Below are positions 1 to 5,447 of a DNA stretch of 5,447 bases, one piece after another. Numbering within the stretch: the first letter of the stretch is position 1; every line of letters begins with the position of its first letter. The notes below the pieces were generated by a model, which had not been told where the DNA came from, searched no databases, and saw nothing but the letters and a program-made list of their open reading frames with translations. Made by a program: the position numbers and the translations under genes. Origin of the DNA: Actinomycetes bacterium (GTDB taxonomy: Bacteria > Actinomycetota > Actinomycetes > Actinomycetales > Cellulomonadaceae); assembly GCA_023401045.1 (NCBI GenBank), contig JAEXEM010000228.1:1-5447 (forward strand). Direction: 5' to 3'.

Positions 1-9
1 CCCCGCGGT

Positions 10-46
10 GCCCGCCGGGCGAGCACGGCCCGCGTGCCGGACGGGC
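10..46 (-). terminator. Possible weak hairpin downstream of manC
   Basis: This lies just past the manC stop codon in the minus-strand direction. Outer arms 10-16 and 39-46 pair over 7 bp with one bulged base. Inner arms GCACG (23-27) and CGTGC (33-37) pair perfectly around a 5-nt loop. An internal loop separates the two stems. There is no T-run after it in either direction, and such pairings arise often by chance at this G+C content. It could help end manC transcripts, but that is inferred from position and folding alone. Nothing else is recognisable in bases 1-60. Confidence 0.25.
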
Positions 47-60
47 GACGCGCGAGCAGG

Positions 61-1176
61 TCAGAGCAGGTCGTCGCGGCCCCGGTCGCGCCACGCGTCG
101 ACGGCCTGCTTCACCTGCTGCGCGTGCGCGCGGGTCGTGACGAGCACCGCGTCGGGGGTGTCGACGACGACGGCGTCCGGCACCCCGAGGACGGTGACCG
201 TCCGCCCGGTCGTCGTCGCGACGACCGCGCCGTCGCCGTCGAGACGCAGGACGTCCCCGGTGTCTCCGAGGGTGGCCGTGCCGTCGGCCGCCGCGAGCAG
301 CGTGCCGAGCGAGGCGAAGTCCCCGACGTCGTCCCACCCGAAGGTCCCCGGCACGACCGCGACCCCGCCGGCGGCCGCGACCGGCTCGGCGATCGCGTGG
401 TCGATGGCGATCTTCGTCAGCCCGGGCCAGGTGTCGGCCAGGCGCGCCTCGCGCTCGTCGGTGTCCCACGCCGCGGCGATGCGCCGCAGGCCGTCGTGCA
501 GCGCCGGCAGCTGCGCCGCGAGGTGGTCGAGCAGGACGTCCGCGCGCACGACGAACATGCCCGCGTTCCAGCTGTACTCGCCCGTCGCCAGGTACCTCGC
601 GGCGGTCGCCGCGTCGGGCTTCTCGGTGAAGCCGACGACGTGCCGTGCGCGCGGGGCGCCCGGGACGTCGAGCGCCTCGCCGGCGCGGATGTACCCGAAC
701 GCGGTCGACGGCTCCGTCGCACCGATGCCGACCGTCACGACGGCGCCGGTGCGCGCGGTGGCGACGGCCTCCCGCACGGTGGCAGCGAACTCGTCCTGCC
801 CGGTGATGACGTGGTCGGCCGCGAACGAGCCGAGGACGACCTCCGGGCCGTGGCGCTCCGCGAGGACCGCCGCCGCGAGGCCGATGGCCGCCATCGAGTC
901 GCGCGGGCTCGGCTCCGCCAGCACGTCGTCGGCACCGAGCTCGGGGAGCTGCCCGGCGACCGCGGCGGCGTGCCGCGCCCCGGTGACGACGAGGACGTGC
1001 CCCGGACCGGTGAGCGGCAGCAGCCGGTCGACGGTCGCCTGCAGCAGCGTGCGCCCGGACCCGGTGAGGTCGAGGAGGAACTTCGGGTGGCCGGCGCGGG
1101 ACAGCGGCCACAGGCGGGTCCCGGCCCCCCCGGCGGGGACGACGGCATGGAAGTCGGCGATGGGCGCGTCGAGCAT
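61..1176 (-). CDS. manC: Mannose-1-phosphate guanylyltransferase (GDP-mannose pyrophosphorylase), monofunctional
   Basis: This cytosolic enzyme makes GDP-mannose from mannose-1-phosphate and GTP, the mannosyl donor for envelope glycolipids and glycans. With the ATG at 1176 the protein has 371 residues. Visible family motifs are the nucleotide-binding signature PAGGAGTRLWPLSR (14-27) followed by PK (31-32), PRD (91-93), ADHVI (120-124, metal/nucleotide site), FGYI (160-163), FTEKP (183-187), WNAGMF (203-208) and FGWDDVGDF (279-287). The C-terminus has the usual short beta-rich part but no phosphomannose-isomerase cupin domain, so this is the short form and not the roughly 480-residue bifunctional type. 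A GTG at 1185 would add three residues. I prefer ATG 1176 because neither start has a Shine-Dalgarno, and a TANNNT -10 box (1189-1184) overlaps that GTG and ends 7 nt before the ATG, as in leaderless genes. The gene is divergent from sdhC. The family call is firm; substrate specificity is by motif resemblance. Confidence 0.92.
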   Translation of the reverse strand: MLDAPIADFHAVVPAGGAGTRLWPLSRAGHPKFLLDLTGSGRTLLQATVDRLLPLTGPGHVLVVTGARHAAAVAGQLPELGADDVLAEPSPRDSMAAIGLAAAVLAERHGPEVVLGSFAADHVITGQDEFAATVREAVATARTGAVVTVGIGATEPSTAFGYIRAGEALDVPGAPRARHVVGFTEKPDAATAARYLATGEYSWNAGMFVVRADVLLDHLAAQLPALHDGLRRIAAAWDTDEREARLADTWPGLTKIAIDHAIAEPVAAAGGVAVVPGTFGWDDVGDFASLGTLLAAADGTATLGDTGDVLRLDGDGAVVATTTGRTVTVLGVPDAVVVDTPDAVLVTTRAHAQQVKQAVDAWRDRGRDDLL

Positions 1177-1183
1177 GCGCCAC

Positions 1184-1189
1184 ACCGTA
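1184..1189 (-). promoter_or_regulatory. Probable -10 box of manC (leaderless promoter)
   Basis: On the minus strand TACGGT fits the actinobacterial TANNNT -10 pattern, within CACTACGGTGTGG. Its last T lies 7 nt before the manC ATG, which puts transcription start at or within a base or so of the A of the ATG. No convincing -35 hexamer is seen 16-19 bp upstream. The near-identical 13-mer at the sdh promoter supports the call. The TSS itself is inferred. Confidence 0.45.
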
Positions 1190-1282
1190 GTGGGCCACCG
1201 TCGCGCCCGGACGGGTGACGGGGGGCCGAGGTGCCGGCCGCCGCGGGGCGGGAAGGGCCGCGGGGCGGTTCCCCGGGGGTCG

Positions 1283-1298
1283 TGTGGGCTTCGTCACA
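1283..1298. promoter_or_regulatory. Crp/GlxR-like operator between manC and sdhC
   Basis: TGTGG-GCTTCG-TCACA matches the Crp-family consensus TGTGA-N6-TCACA at 9 of 10 defined bases. Its centre lies about 80 bp upstream of the predicted sdh start and about 114 bp upstream of the predicted manC start. The sdh distance is compatible with Crp-type control from far upstream. cAMP-dependent GlxR/Crp proteins are known regulators of sdh operons in related actinobacteria such as Corynebacterium. A Rex site shares the TGTG...CACA ends, but the inner bases fit Rex less well. The match is seen directly; the regulator is inferred. Confidence 0.5.
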
Positions 1299-1358
1299 AA
1301 CGCCGACAGGCAGGCGGGACGTGCCGACCGGGTGGGGCGGTCGCATGTGGTGGGTCAC

Positions 1359-1364
1359 TACAGT
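1359..1364 (+). promoter_or_regulatory. Probable -10 box of the sdhCDAB promoter
   Basis: TACAGT fits TANNNT and sits in CACTACAGTGTGG. Transcription would start near 1371, giving a leader of about 52 nt to the sdhC start. I found no good -35 hexamer at 16-19 bp spacing, so the promoter may depend on an activator, possibly one bound at 1283-1298. The call rests on the box, its spacing to sdhC, and its 12-of-13 match to the manC promoter. Confidence 0.5.
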
Positions 1365-1371
1365 GTGGGGA

Positions 1372-1381
1372 GTCCCGGGAC
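1372..1381. promoter_or_regulatory. Perfect 10-bp palindrome at the predicted sdh transcription start
   Basis: GTCCCGGGAC is a perfect inverted repeat beginning one base after the predicted +1 at 1371. A protein bound here would block initiation or early elongation, so an operator is possible. No known regulator motif is recognised, and short GC palindromes are common in such DNA. Confidence 0.25.
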
Positions 1382-1407
1382 ATCGTCGTCCACCTGCCGA
1401 CCGCCAC

Positions 1408-1413
1408 AGGAGG
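1408..1413 (+). promoter_or_regulatory. Strong Shine-Dalgarno of sdhC
   Basis: AGGAGG ends 9 nt before the GTG at 1423. It decides the start of sdhC, because the reading frame is open upstream as far as a GTG at 1231 that has no comparable site and would add 64 residues of non-family sequence. Confidence 0.85.
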
Positions 1414-1422
1414 CTGTCCACC

Positions 1423-1821
1423 GTGTCCTCAGCGCCTACCGCGCCCCCGCGGCCGGCCGGAACGCTCTACCGCGGGCGCGAAGGCATGTGGTCGTGGGTC
1501 GCGCACCGCATCACCGGCTTCGCGATCTTCTTCTTCCTGCTGGTGCACGTCCTCGACACCGCGCTCGTGCGCGTCTCGCCCGAGGCCTACAACGACGTCA
1601 TCGGGACGTACAAGAACCCGATCATGGGGCTCGGGGAGGCAGGCCTCGTGCTCGCGATCGCGTTCCACGCGTTCAACGGCCTGCGCATCATCCTCGTCGA
1701 CTTCTGGTCCCAGGGGCCGCGCTACCAGCGCGTCATGCTCTGGGTCGTCGTCGGCCTGGTCGTCGTCACCATGGCCGGCTTCCTGCCGCGCCACCTCATG
1801 AACGTCTTCGGGGGCCACTGA
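1423..1821 (+). CDS. sdhC: Succinate dehydrogenase cytochrome b556 subunit SdhC (membrane anchor)
   Basis: This is one of two integral-membrane anchors of complex II, which bind haem b and quinone and hold SdhAB at the cytoplasmic face. The protein has 132 residues, usual for the family, with a GTG start fixed by a strong Shine-Dalgarno. A proline-rich cytoplasmic N-terminus leads to the conserved GMWSWVAHRITG (21-32), where R29 corresponds to the quinone-site arginine R31 of E. coli SdhC. The E. coli Ser27 position is W25. Three membrane segments are visible at about 32-50, 68-92 and 104-121. H82 in HAFNGLR (82-88) is the expected haem ligand, equivalent to E. coli His84. A further intramembrane histidine, H42, lies in segment 1 and has a counterpart in SdhD. 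It is the first gene of the operon, and its TGA overlaps the sdhD ATG by one base. Confidence 0.95.
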   Translation: MSSAPTAPPRPAGTLYRGREGMWSWVAHRITGFAIFFFLLVHVLDTALVRVSPEAYNDVIGTYKNPIMGLGEAGLVLAIAFHAFNGLRIILVDFWSQGPRYQRVMLWVVVGLVVVTMAGFLPRHLMNVFGGH

Positions 1822-2276
1822 TGACCACGATCGCCGACCCGAAGGCCCCGCGCCCCTCGCGCCCCGGCCCGACGCGCCGCACGACCCGTGGCAACTTCGA
1901 GCTCTACGGCTGGGTGTTCATGCGCGCCTCCGGCGTGCTGCTCCTCGTCCTCGTCTTCGGCCACCTGTTCGTCAACCTCATGGTGGGCGAGGGCATCAGC
2001 GCCATCGACTTCGGCTTCGTCGCCGGCAAGTGGGCGTCGCCGTTCTGGCAGGTCTGGGACCTGCTCATGCTGTGGCTCGCGATGCTGCACGGCGCGAACG
2101 GCGTGCGGACGATCATCAACGACTACGCCGAGAAGGACACCACCCGCATGGTGCTCAAGCTCGCGCTGTACGTCTCGACGGTCGTCGTCGTCGTCCTCGG
2201 CACGCTCGTCGTCTTCACCTTCGACCCCTGCCCCCCGAACAGCCCGGCGGACCTGCTCCCCTCGTTCTGCGGCTGA
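1821..2276 (+). CDS. sdhD: Succinate dehydrogenase hydrophobic membrane anchor subunit SdhD
   Basis: This is the second membrane anchor of complex II and the partner of SdhC in haem and quinone binding. The protein has 151 residues. A basic, proline-rich N-terminus of about 30 residues should be cytoplasmic, followed by membrane segments at about 36-55, 73-98 and 112-133. H90 in HGANGVR (90-96) matches the haem ligand His71 of E. coli SdhD. D101-Y102, 11 and 12 residues on, match the E. coli Asp82-Tyr83 quinone-site pair. RASG (35-38) and H48 mirror R29-G32 and H42 of SdhC, so the two anchors look paralogous. Segment 3 contains five valines in a row encoded by five GTC triplets (2181-2195). 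The tail has two cysteines (C137, C150). The start is joined to sdhC by TGATG, which suggests translational coupling; only a weak G-run precedes it. Confidence 0.94.
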   Translation: MTTIADPKAPRPSRPGPTRRTTRGNFELYGWVFMRASGVLLLVLVFGHLFVNLMVGEGISAIDFGFVAGKWASPFWQVWDLLMLWLAMLHGANGVRTIINDYAEKDTTRMVLKLALYVSTVVVVVLGTLVVFTFDPCPPNSPADLLPSFCG

Positions 2277-2293
2277 CCAGGACCTCCCCGAGC

Positions 2294-2301
2294 AAGGAAG
2301 G
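2294..2301 (+). promoter_or_regulatory. Shine-Dalgarno of sdhA
   Basis: AAGGAAGG lies 11 nt before the sdhA ATG, in the 36-nt gap after sdhD. This is the only real gap inside the operon, so sdhA has its own initiation site and does not depend on coupling. No promoter box or hairpin is evident in the gap. Confidence 0.7.
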
Positions 2302-2312
2302 CATCGCACCCG

Positions 2313-4136
2313 ATGCAGACCCACCAGTACGACGTCGTCATCGTCGGCGCGGGCGGCGCCGGGATGCGTGCCGCGCTCGAGTCCTCGACGCGCGTCCGCA
2401 CGGCCGTCATCTCGAAGCTCTACCCCACGCGCTCCCACACCGGCGCGGCGCAGGGCGGCATGTGCGCCGCCCTCGCCAACGTCGAGGAGGACAACTGGGA
2501 GTGGCACACCTTCGACACCGTCAAGGGTGGTGACTACCTCGTCGACCAGGACGCGGCCGAGGTCATGGCCAAGGAGGCCATCGACGCGGTGCTCGACCTG
2601 GAGAAGATGGGCCTGCCGTTCAACCGCACGCCCGAGGGGAAGATCGACCAGCGCCGGTTCGGGGGCCACACCCGCAACCACGGCGAGGCGGCCGTCCGCC
2701 GGTCCTGCTACGCCGCGGACCGCACCGGCCACATGATCCTCCAGACGCTCTACCAGCAGTGCGTGAAGAACGACGTCGAGTTCTTCAACGAGTTCTACGT
2801 CCTCGACCTGCTCGTCGACCACGACCTCGCGGCGGGCGAGGTGCCCGACGGCGAGGAGGTCAACGTCTCCGGCGTCGTCGCCTACGACCTCGCGACCGGC
2901 GAGATCCACGTCTTCCAGGCGAAGGCCGTCGTCTTCGCGACCGGCGGCGCGGGCAAGATCTACAAGACGACGTCGAACGCGCACACCCTCACCGGTGACG
3001 GCATGGCCCTGGCCTACCGCCGCGGCATCCCGCTCGAGGACATGGAGTTCTTCCAGTTCCACCCGACGGGCCTCGCCGGCCTCGGCATCCTCCTGTCGGA
3101 GGCGGCCCGCGGCGAGGGCGGGATCCTGCGCAACGCCGACGGCGAGCGCTTCATGGAGCGCTACGCGCCGACCATCAAGGACCTCGCGCCGCGCGACATC
3201 GTCGCGCGGTCGATGGCCAACGAGGTCCGCGAGGGCCGCGGCGCCGGGCCGAACAAGGACTACGTCCTCCTCGACCTCACGCACCTCGAGCCGGCGCACA
3301 TCGACGCCAAGCTGCCGGACATCACGGAGTTCGCGCGGACGTACCTCGGCATCGAGCCGTACACCGAGCCGGTGCCGGTCTACCCCACCGCGCACTACGC
3401 GATGGGCGGCATCCCGACGAACATCGAGGGCGAGGTGCTGCGCAACTCGACGGACGTCATCAAGGGCCTCTACGCCGCGGGCGAGGTCGCGTGCGTGTCG
3501 GTCCACGGCTCGAACCGCCTCGGGACGAACTCGCTGCTCGACATCAACGTCTTCGGCAAGCGCGCCGGGCGTGCCGCCGCCGCCTACGCCGCGGCCGCGT
3601 CGTACGTCGAGCTGCCCGACGCCCCGGCGGCACGCGTCGAGGAGGACCTCGAGACGATCCGCACCCGCCCCGACGGGGAGCGCGTCGCGGACATCCGCCG
3701 CGACCTGCAGGAGACGATGGACGCCAACGCCCAGGTCTTCCGCACCGAGGAGTCCCTCAACCAGGCCCTGGCCGACCTCAAGGTGCTGCGCCGGCGGTAC
3801 GAGTCGGTGTCCGTGCAGGACAAGTCGCGCACGTTCAACACCGACCTCCTCGAGGCGGTCGAGCTCGGCTTCCTCCTCGACATCGCCGAGACCGTCGTGC
3901 TCGGTGCGCTCAACCGCGAGGAGTCCCGCGGCGGGCACTTCCGCGAGGACTTCCCGCAGCGCGACGACGCCCGGTTCATGCAGCACACGATGGCGTACCG
4001 GCGCCCGCTGGGGGTCGACGCCGGCGACCTCGAGGGTGCGTTCGCACGCACGGAGAAGTTCGACGACTACCAGCTCGTCCTGGGGTCGAAGCCCGTCACC
4101 GTCACCCGCTACCAGCCGATGGAGCGCAAGTACTGA
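2313..4136 (+). CDS. sdhA: Succinate dehydrogenase flavoprotein subunit SdhA
   Basis: This is the catalytic subunit of complex II. It oxidises succinate to fumarate in the TCA cycle on a covalent FAD, at the cytoplasmic side of the membrane. The protein has 607 residues, close to the family length. The N-terminal Rossmann motif is GAGGAG (12-17). SHTGAAQGG (41-49) holds H42, equivalent to E. coli His45 that carries the FAD. Active-site residues align with E. coli SdhA: H250 in QFHPTG (248-253) with His242, R294 in PRDIVARS (293-300) with the proton-shuttle Arg286, H361 in HYAMGG (361-366) with His354, and R402 in GSNRLG (399-404) with Arg399. The C-terminal helical and capping region (about 440-607) is complete, including [10 protein letters not shown] (539-548). 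All key residues are present, so it should be active. It is preceded by its own Shine-Dalgarno, and its TGA overlaps the sdhB ATG by one base. Confidence 0.98.
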   Translation: MQTHQYDVVIVGAGGAGMRAALESSTRVRTAVISKLYPTRSHTGAAQGGMCAALANVEEDNWEWHTFDTVKGGDYLVDQDAAEVMAKEAIDAVLDLEKMGLPFNRTPEGKIDQRRFGGHTRNHGEAAVRRSCYAADRTGHMILQTLYQQCVKNDVEFFNEFYVLDLLVDHDLAAGEVPDGEEVNVSGVVAYDLATGEIHVFQAKAVVFATGGAGKIYKTTSNAHTLTGDGMALAYRRGIPLEDMEFFQFHPTGLAGLGILLSEAARGEGGILRNADGERFMERYAPTIKDLAPRDIVARSMANEVREGRGAGPNKDYVLLDLTHLEPAHIDAKLPDITEFARTYLGIEPYTEPVPVYPTAHYAMGGIPTNIEGEVLRNSTDVIKGLYAAGEVACVSVHGSNRLGTNSLLDINVFGKRAGRAAAAYAAAASYVELPDAPAARVEEDLETIRTRPDGERVADIRRDLQETMDANAQVFRTEESLNQALADLKVLRRRYESVSVQDKSRTFNTDLLEAVELGFLLDIAETVVLGALNREESRGGHFREDFPQRDDARFMQHTMAYRRPLGVDAGDLEGAFARTEKFDDYQLVLGSKPVTVTRYQPMERKY

Positions 4137-4921
4137 TGACCGCCACCCTCGACGCCCCCGCCCCCGAGGCCGGTGCCGTGCCGTCCTTCCAGGTGACGCT
4201 GAAGATCCGGCGCTTCCTGCCCTCCGACGACGCCATCCCCGCGTTCGGTGAGCCGTTCGAGGCCGAGCCGCGCTGGGACGAGTTCACGGTCGAGGTGCAC
4301 GGCACGGACCGCGTGCTCGACGCGCTGCACAAGATCAAGTGGGAGCAGGACGGCTCGCTGACGTTCCGCCGCTCGTGCGCCCACGGGATCTGCGGCTCGG
4401 ACGCCATGCGGATCAACGGCCGCAACCGGCTCGCGTGCAAGACGCTGCTCAAGGACCTCGACCCCGAGAAGCCGATCGTCGTCGAGCCCATCAAGGGCCT
4501 GCCGGTCGTCAAGGACCTCGTCGTCGACATGGAGCCGTTCTTCGCCTCCTACCGCGAGATCATGCCGTTCCTCATCACCACGGGGACGGAGCCGACGAAG
4601 GAGCGCCTGCAGTCACCGAAGCAGCGCGAGCGCTTCGACGACACGACGAAGTGCATCCTCTGCGCCGCGTGCACGTCGTCCTGCCCGGTGTTCTGGACCG
4701 ACGGGCAGTACTTCGGCCCCGCGGCCATCGTCAACGCGCACCGCTTCATCTTCGACAGCCGTGACGAGGGCGGTGCGCAGCGCCTCGAGATCCTCAACGA
4801 CAAGGAGGGCGTGTGGCGCTGCCGCACGACCTTCAACTGCACCGAGGCGTGCCCCCGTGGCATCGAGGTGACGAAGGCGATCCAGGAGGTCAAGCGCGCG
4901 ATGATCACGCGCGCCTTCTGA
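4136..4921 (+). CDS. sdhB: Succinate dehydrogenase iron-sulfur subunit SdhB
   Basis: SdhB wires electrons from the SdhA flavin to quinone. The protein has 261 residues. The N-terminal ferredoxin domain binds [2Fe-2S] through C81, C86, D89 and C101, with the same spacing and the same Asp third ligand as E. coli (C55, C60, D63, C75). The C-terminal domain has C173, C176, C179 and C239 for [4Fe-4S], and C183, C229 and C235 for [3Fe-4S]. All ligands are present. Near the quinone site P184 is kept, but the positions of E. coli Trp164, His207 and Ile209 are T188, R230 and T232. This fits use of a different quinone, menaquinone, although that is inference. An alanine- and proline-rich extension of about 15 residues precedes the domain. 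Translation is probably coupled to sdhA through TGATG, with GGAG at 4121-4124 as a modest Shine-Dalgarno. It is the last gene of the operon. Confidence 0.98.
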   Translation: MTATLDAPAPEAGAVPSFQVTLKIRRFLPSDDAIPAFGEPFEAEPRWDEFTVEVHGTDRVLDALHKIKWEQDGSLTFRRSCAHGICGSDAMRINGRNRLACKTLLKDLDPEKPIVVEPIKGLPVVKDLVVDMEPFFASYREIMPFLITTGTEPTKERLQSPKQRERFDDTTKCILCAACTSSCPVFWTDGQYFGPAAIVNAHRFIFDSRDEGGAQRLEILNDKEGVWRCRTTFNCTEACPRGIEVTKAIQEVKRAMITRAF

Positions 4922-4947
4922 GGCACGTCCCCGCACGCACCCCTGGC

Positions 4948-4981
4948 GGCCCCGCCGGATCTCCCGTGATCCGGGGGGGCC
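4948..4981 (+). terminator. GC-rich hairpin terminator of the sdh operon
   Basis: Arms 4948-4961 and 4968-4981 pair over 14 positions with one G-G mismatch (4954/4975), around the 6-nt loop TCCCGT. It starts 26 bp after the sdhB stop. There is no T-run after it, as is common for actinobacterial intrinsic terminators. It is by far the strongest hairpin I found in the window. The stem could also stop transcription from the opposite direction. Confidence 0.78.
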
Positions 4982-4989
4982 GTCTCGCG

Positions 4990-4995
4990 TAGGGT
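4990..4995 (+). promoter_or_regulatory. Possible -10 box of the phosphotransferase gene (leaderless)
   Basis: TAGGGT fits TANNNT and ends 8 nt before the ATG at 5004, which would give a leaderless or almost leaderless mRNA. The upstream bases GCCGCCCC contain no Shine-Dalgarno, in agreement with that. A partial -35 (GTGATC, 4966-4971, 3 of 6 matches, 18-bp spacer) falls inside the terminator hairpin. This is a weak call from spacing and box only. Confidence 0.4.
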
Positions 4996-5003
4996 GCCGC
5001 CCC

Positions 5004-5447
5004 ATGACCGACCCCCTGCCCGCGCTCCCCCGCTGGCACGAGACCCCCGGCGAGCACGAGGTGACGCTGCCCGGCGGCAACGTCGGGGGGGCCGTGCGCG
5101 TCGGTGCGACCGTCCGGCGCCCGGCCGGCCCGTGGACGCCGGCCGTGCACGCGCTGCTCACGCACGTGCGGGCACGCGGGCTCGACGGCGTCCCGGAGCC
5201 GCTCGGGGTCGACGCGTCCGGGCGCGAGGTGCTCAGCTACCTGCCCGGGGAGGTCGTCGACCTCGCCGAGGTGACCGACGCCCGGCTCGCGTCCGCCGCC
5301 GCGTGGGTCGCACGGTTCCACGCAGCCGTCGCCGACCTGCGACCGGGGCCGGTGCGGTGGCGCTTCACGGAGCGCGACCTCGCGCCCGGGGAGATCGTCT
5401 GCCACCACGACGCGACCCTCTACAACATGCTCGTCGCCGGGCCCGGC
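5004..5447 (+). CDS. APH-family phosphotransferase (kinase-like), N-terminal part, cut by window edge
   Basis: The first 148 residues are present and the frame is open to the last base, so the gene continues beyond the window. CHHDATLYN (133-141) fits the catalytic-loop pattern HxDx4N of aminoglycoside phosphotransferase and choline kinase-like proteins, with D136 as probable catalytic base and N141 as metal ligand. Before it come GGNVGG (24-29), a possible nucleotide loop, TVRRP (36-40), where a kinase lysine would be expected but Arg is seen, and LSYLPGE (77-83), which resembles the hinge. The N-lobe is short. Proteins of this style are widespread in actinobacteria and most have no known substrate, so antibiotic resistance should not be assumed. 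A small-molecule kinase or a broken-down relative is equally possible. The ATG has no Shine-Dalgarno and probably starts a leaderless mRNA. The sdh terminator separates it from the operon. Confidence 0.8.
   Translation, partial: MTDPLPALPRWHETPGEHEVTLPGGNVGGAVRVGATVRRPAGPWTPAVHALLTHVRARGLDGVPEPLGVDASGREVLSYLPGEVVDLAEVTDARLASAAAWVARFHAAVADLRPGPVRWRFTERDLAPGEIVCHHDATLYNMLVAGPG

Noticed and set aside
1322..1403. Direct repeat TGCCGACCG at 1322-1330 and 1395-1403, and the arms GACCG/CGGTC at 1326-1342
   Set aside because: Short GC-rich words of this size recur often by chance here, the flanks do not match, and the spacing suggests no known site.
1406..1417. A 4-bp stem ACAG/CTGT with the sdhC Shine-Dalgarno in its loop
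   Set aside because: It is too short to be stable, and the loop leaves most of the ribosome site exposed; there is no support for a regulatory RNA structure.
1231..1422. Upstream in-frame extension of sdhC to the GTG at 1231
   Set aside because: It would place the predicted promoter, the Crp-like site and a strong Shine-Dalgarno inside a coding region, and the extra residues resemble no SdhC.
8..1801. Long plus-strand open frames opposite manC, running into sdhC
   Set aside because: Their translations are low-complexity (R, A, S, P, T rich) with no family motifs, and the minus-strand manC accounts for the region.
2181..2195. Five GTC triplets in sdhD as a phase-variation tract
   Set aside because: A triplet repeat cannot shift the frame, and a run of valines is normal in a membrane helix; codon bias to GTC explains it.
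1722..3986. A 754-codon open frame on the minus strand, antisense to sdhC, sdhD and sdhA
   Set aside because: It is a codon shadow. In very GC-rich genes the antisense frame rarely meets a stop. Its translation is rich in R, E, D and V repeats with no domain, and the sense strand holds proteins with all catalytic residues.
4905..5408. Minus-strand open frame opposite the phosphotransferase
   Set aside because: The plus strand gives a recognisable APH-type protein with the HxDx4N motif, while the reverse frame shows no motif and crosses the terminator.

Overview
The window comes from a very GC-rich actinobacterium (by eye, 70% G+C or more). Third codon positions are almost all G or C, there are GTG as well as ATG starts, and the -10 boxes are of the TANNNT type. 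Gene order and protein style suggest Micrococcales, perhaps near Cellulomonas. That placement is inferred from protein style, not from a search.

Layout. Positions 1-60 lie downstream of the first gene and hold only a possible hairpin. A minus-strand gene (61-1176) encodes a monofunctional mannose-1-phosphate guanylyltransferase, ManC. A roughly 250-bp divergent control region (1177-1422) follows. It holds two back-to-back -10 boxes sharing nearly the same 13-mer, a Crp/GlxR-like palindrome (1283-1298), a perfect 10-bp palindrome at the predicted sdh transcription start, and a strong Shine-Dalgarno. The complete succinate dehydrogenase operon sdhC-sdhD-sdhA-sdhB then runs from 1423 to 4921 on the plus strand. 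A strong GC-rich hairpin terminator (4948-4981) closes it. The last gene (5004 to the window edge) is the first 148 codons of an APH-type phosphotransferase, apparently read from a leaderless promoter that overlaps the terminator.

How the genes work together. SdhA (FAD) oxidises succinate to fumarate. SdhB passes the electrons through three iron-sulfur clusters to the membrane anchors SdhC and SdhD, which reduce quinone, most likely menaquinone in this lineage. C/D and A/B are joined by TGATG stop-start overlaps, which fits translational coupling and equal subunit supply. ManC makes GDP-mannose for cell-envelope glycans and has no direct metabolic link to Sdh. The shared intergenic region is the only visible link.

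Overall this is an ordinary housekeeping region. I see no mobile element, CRISPR array, RNA gene or novel system. The points most worth a second look are the regulatory architecture of the divergent region, two probable leaderless starts, and the histidine pattern of SdhC/SdhD, which would allow two haems instead of one.
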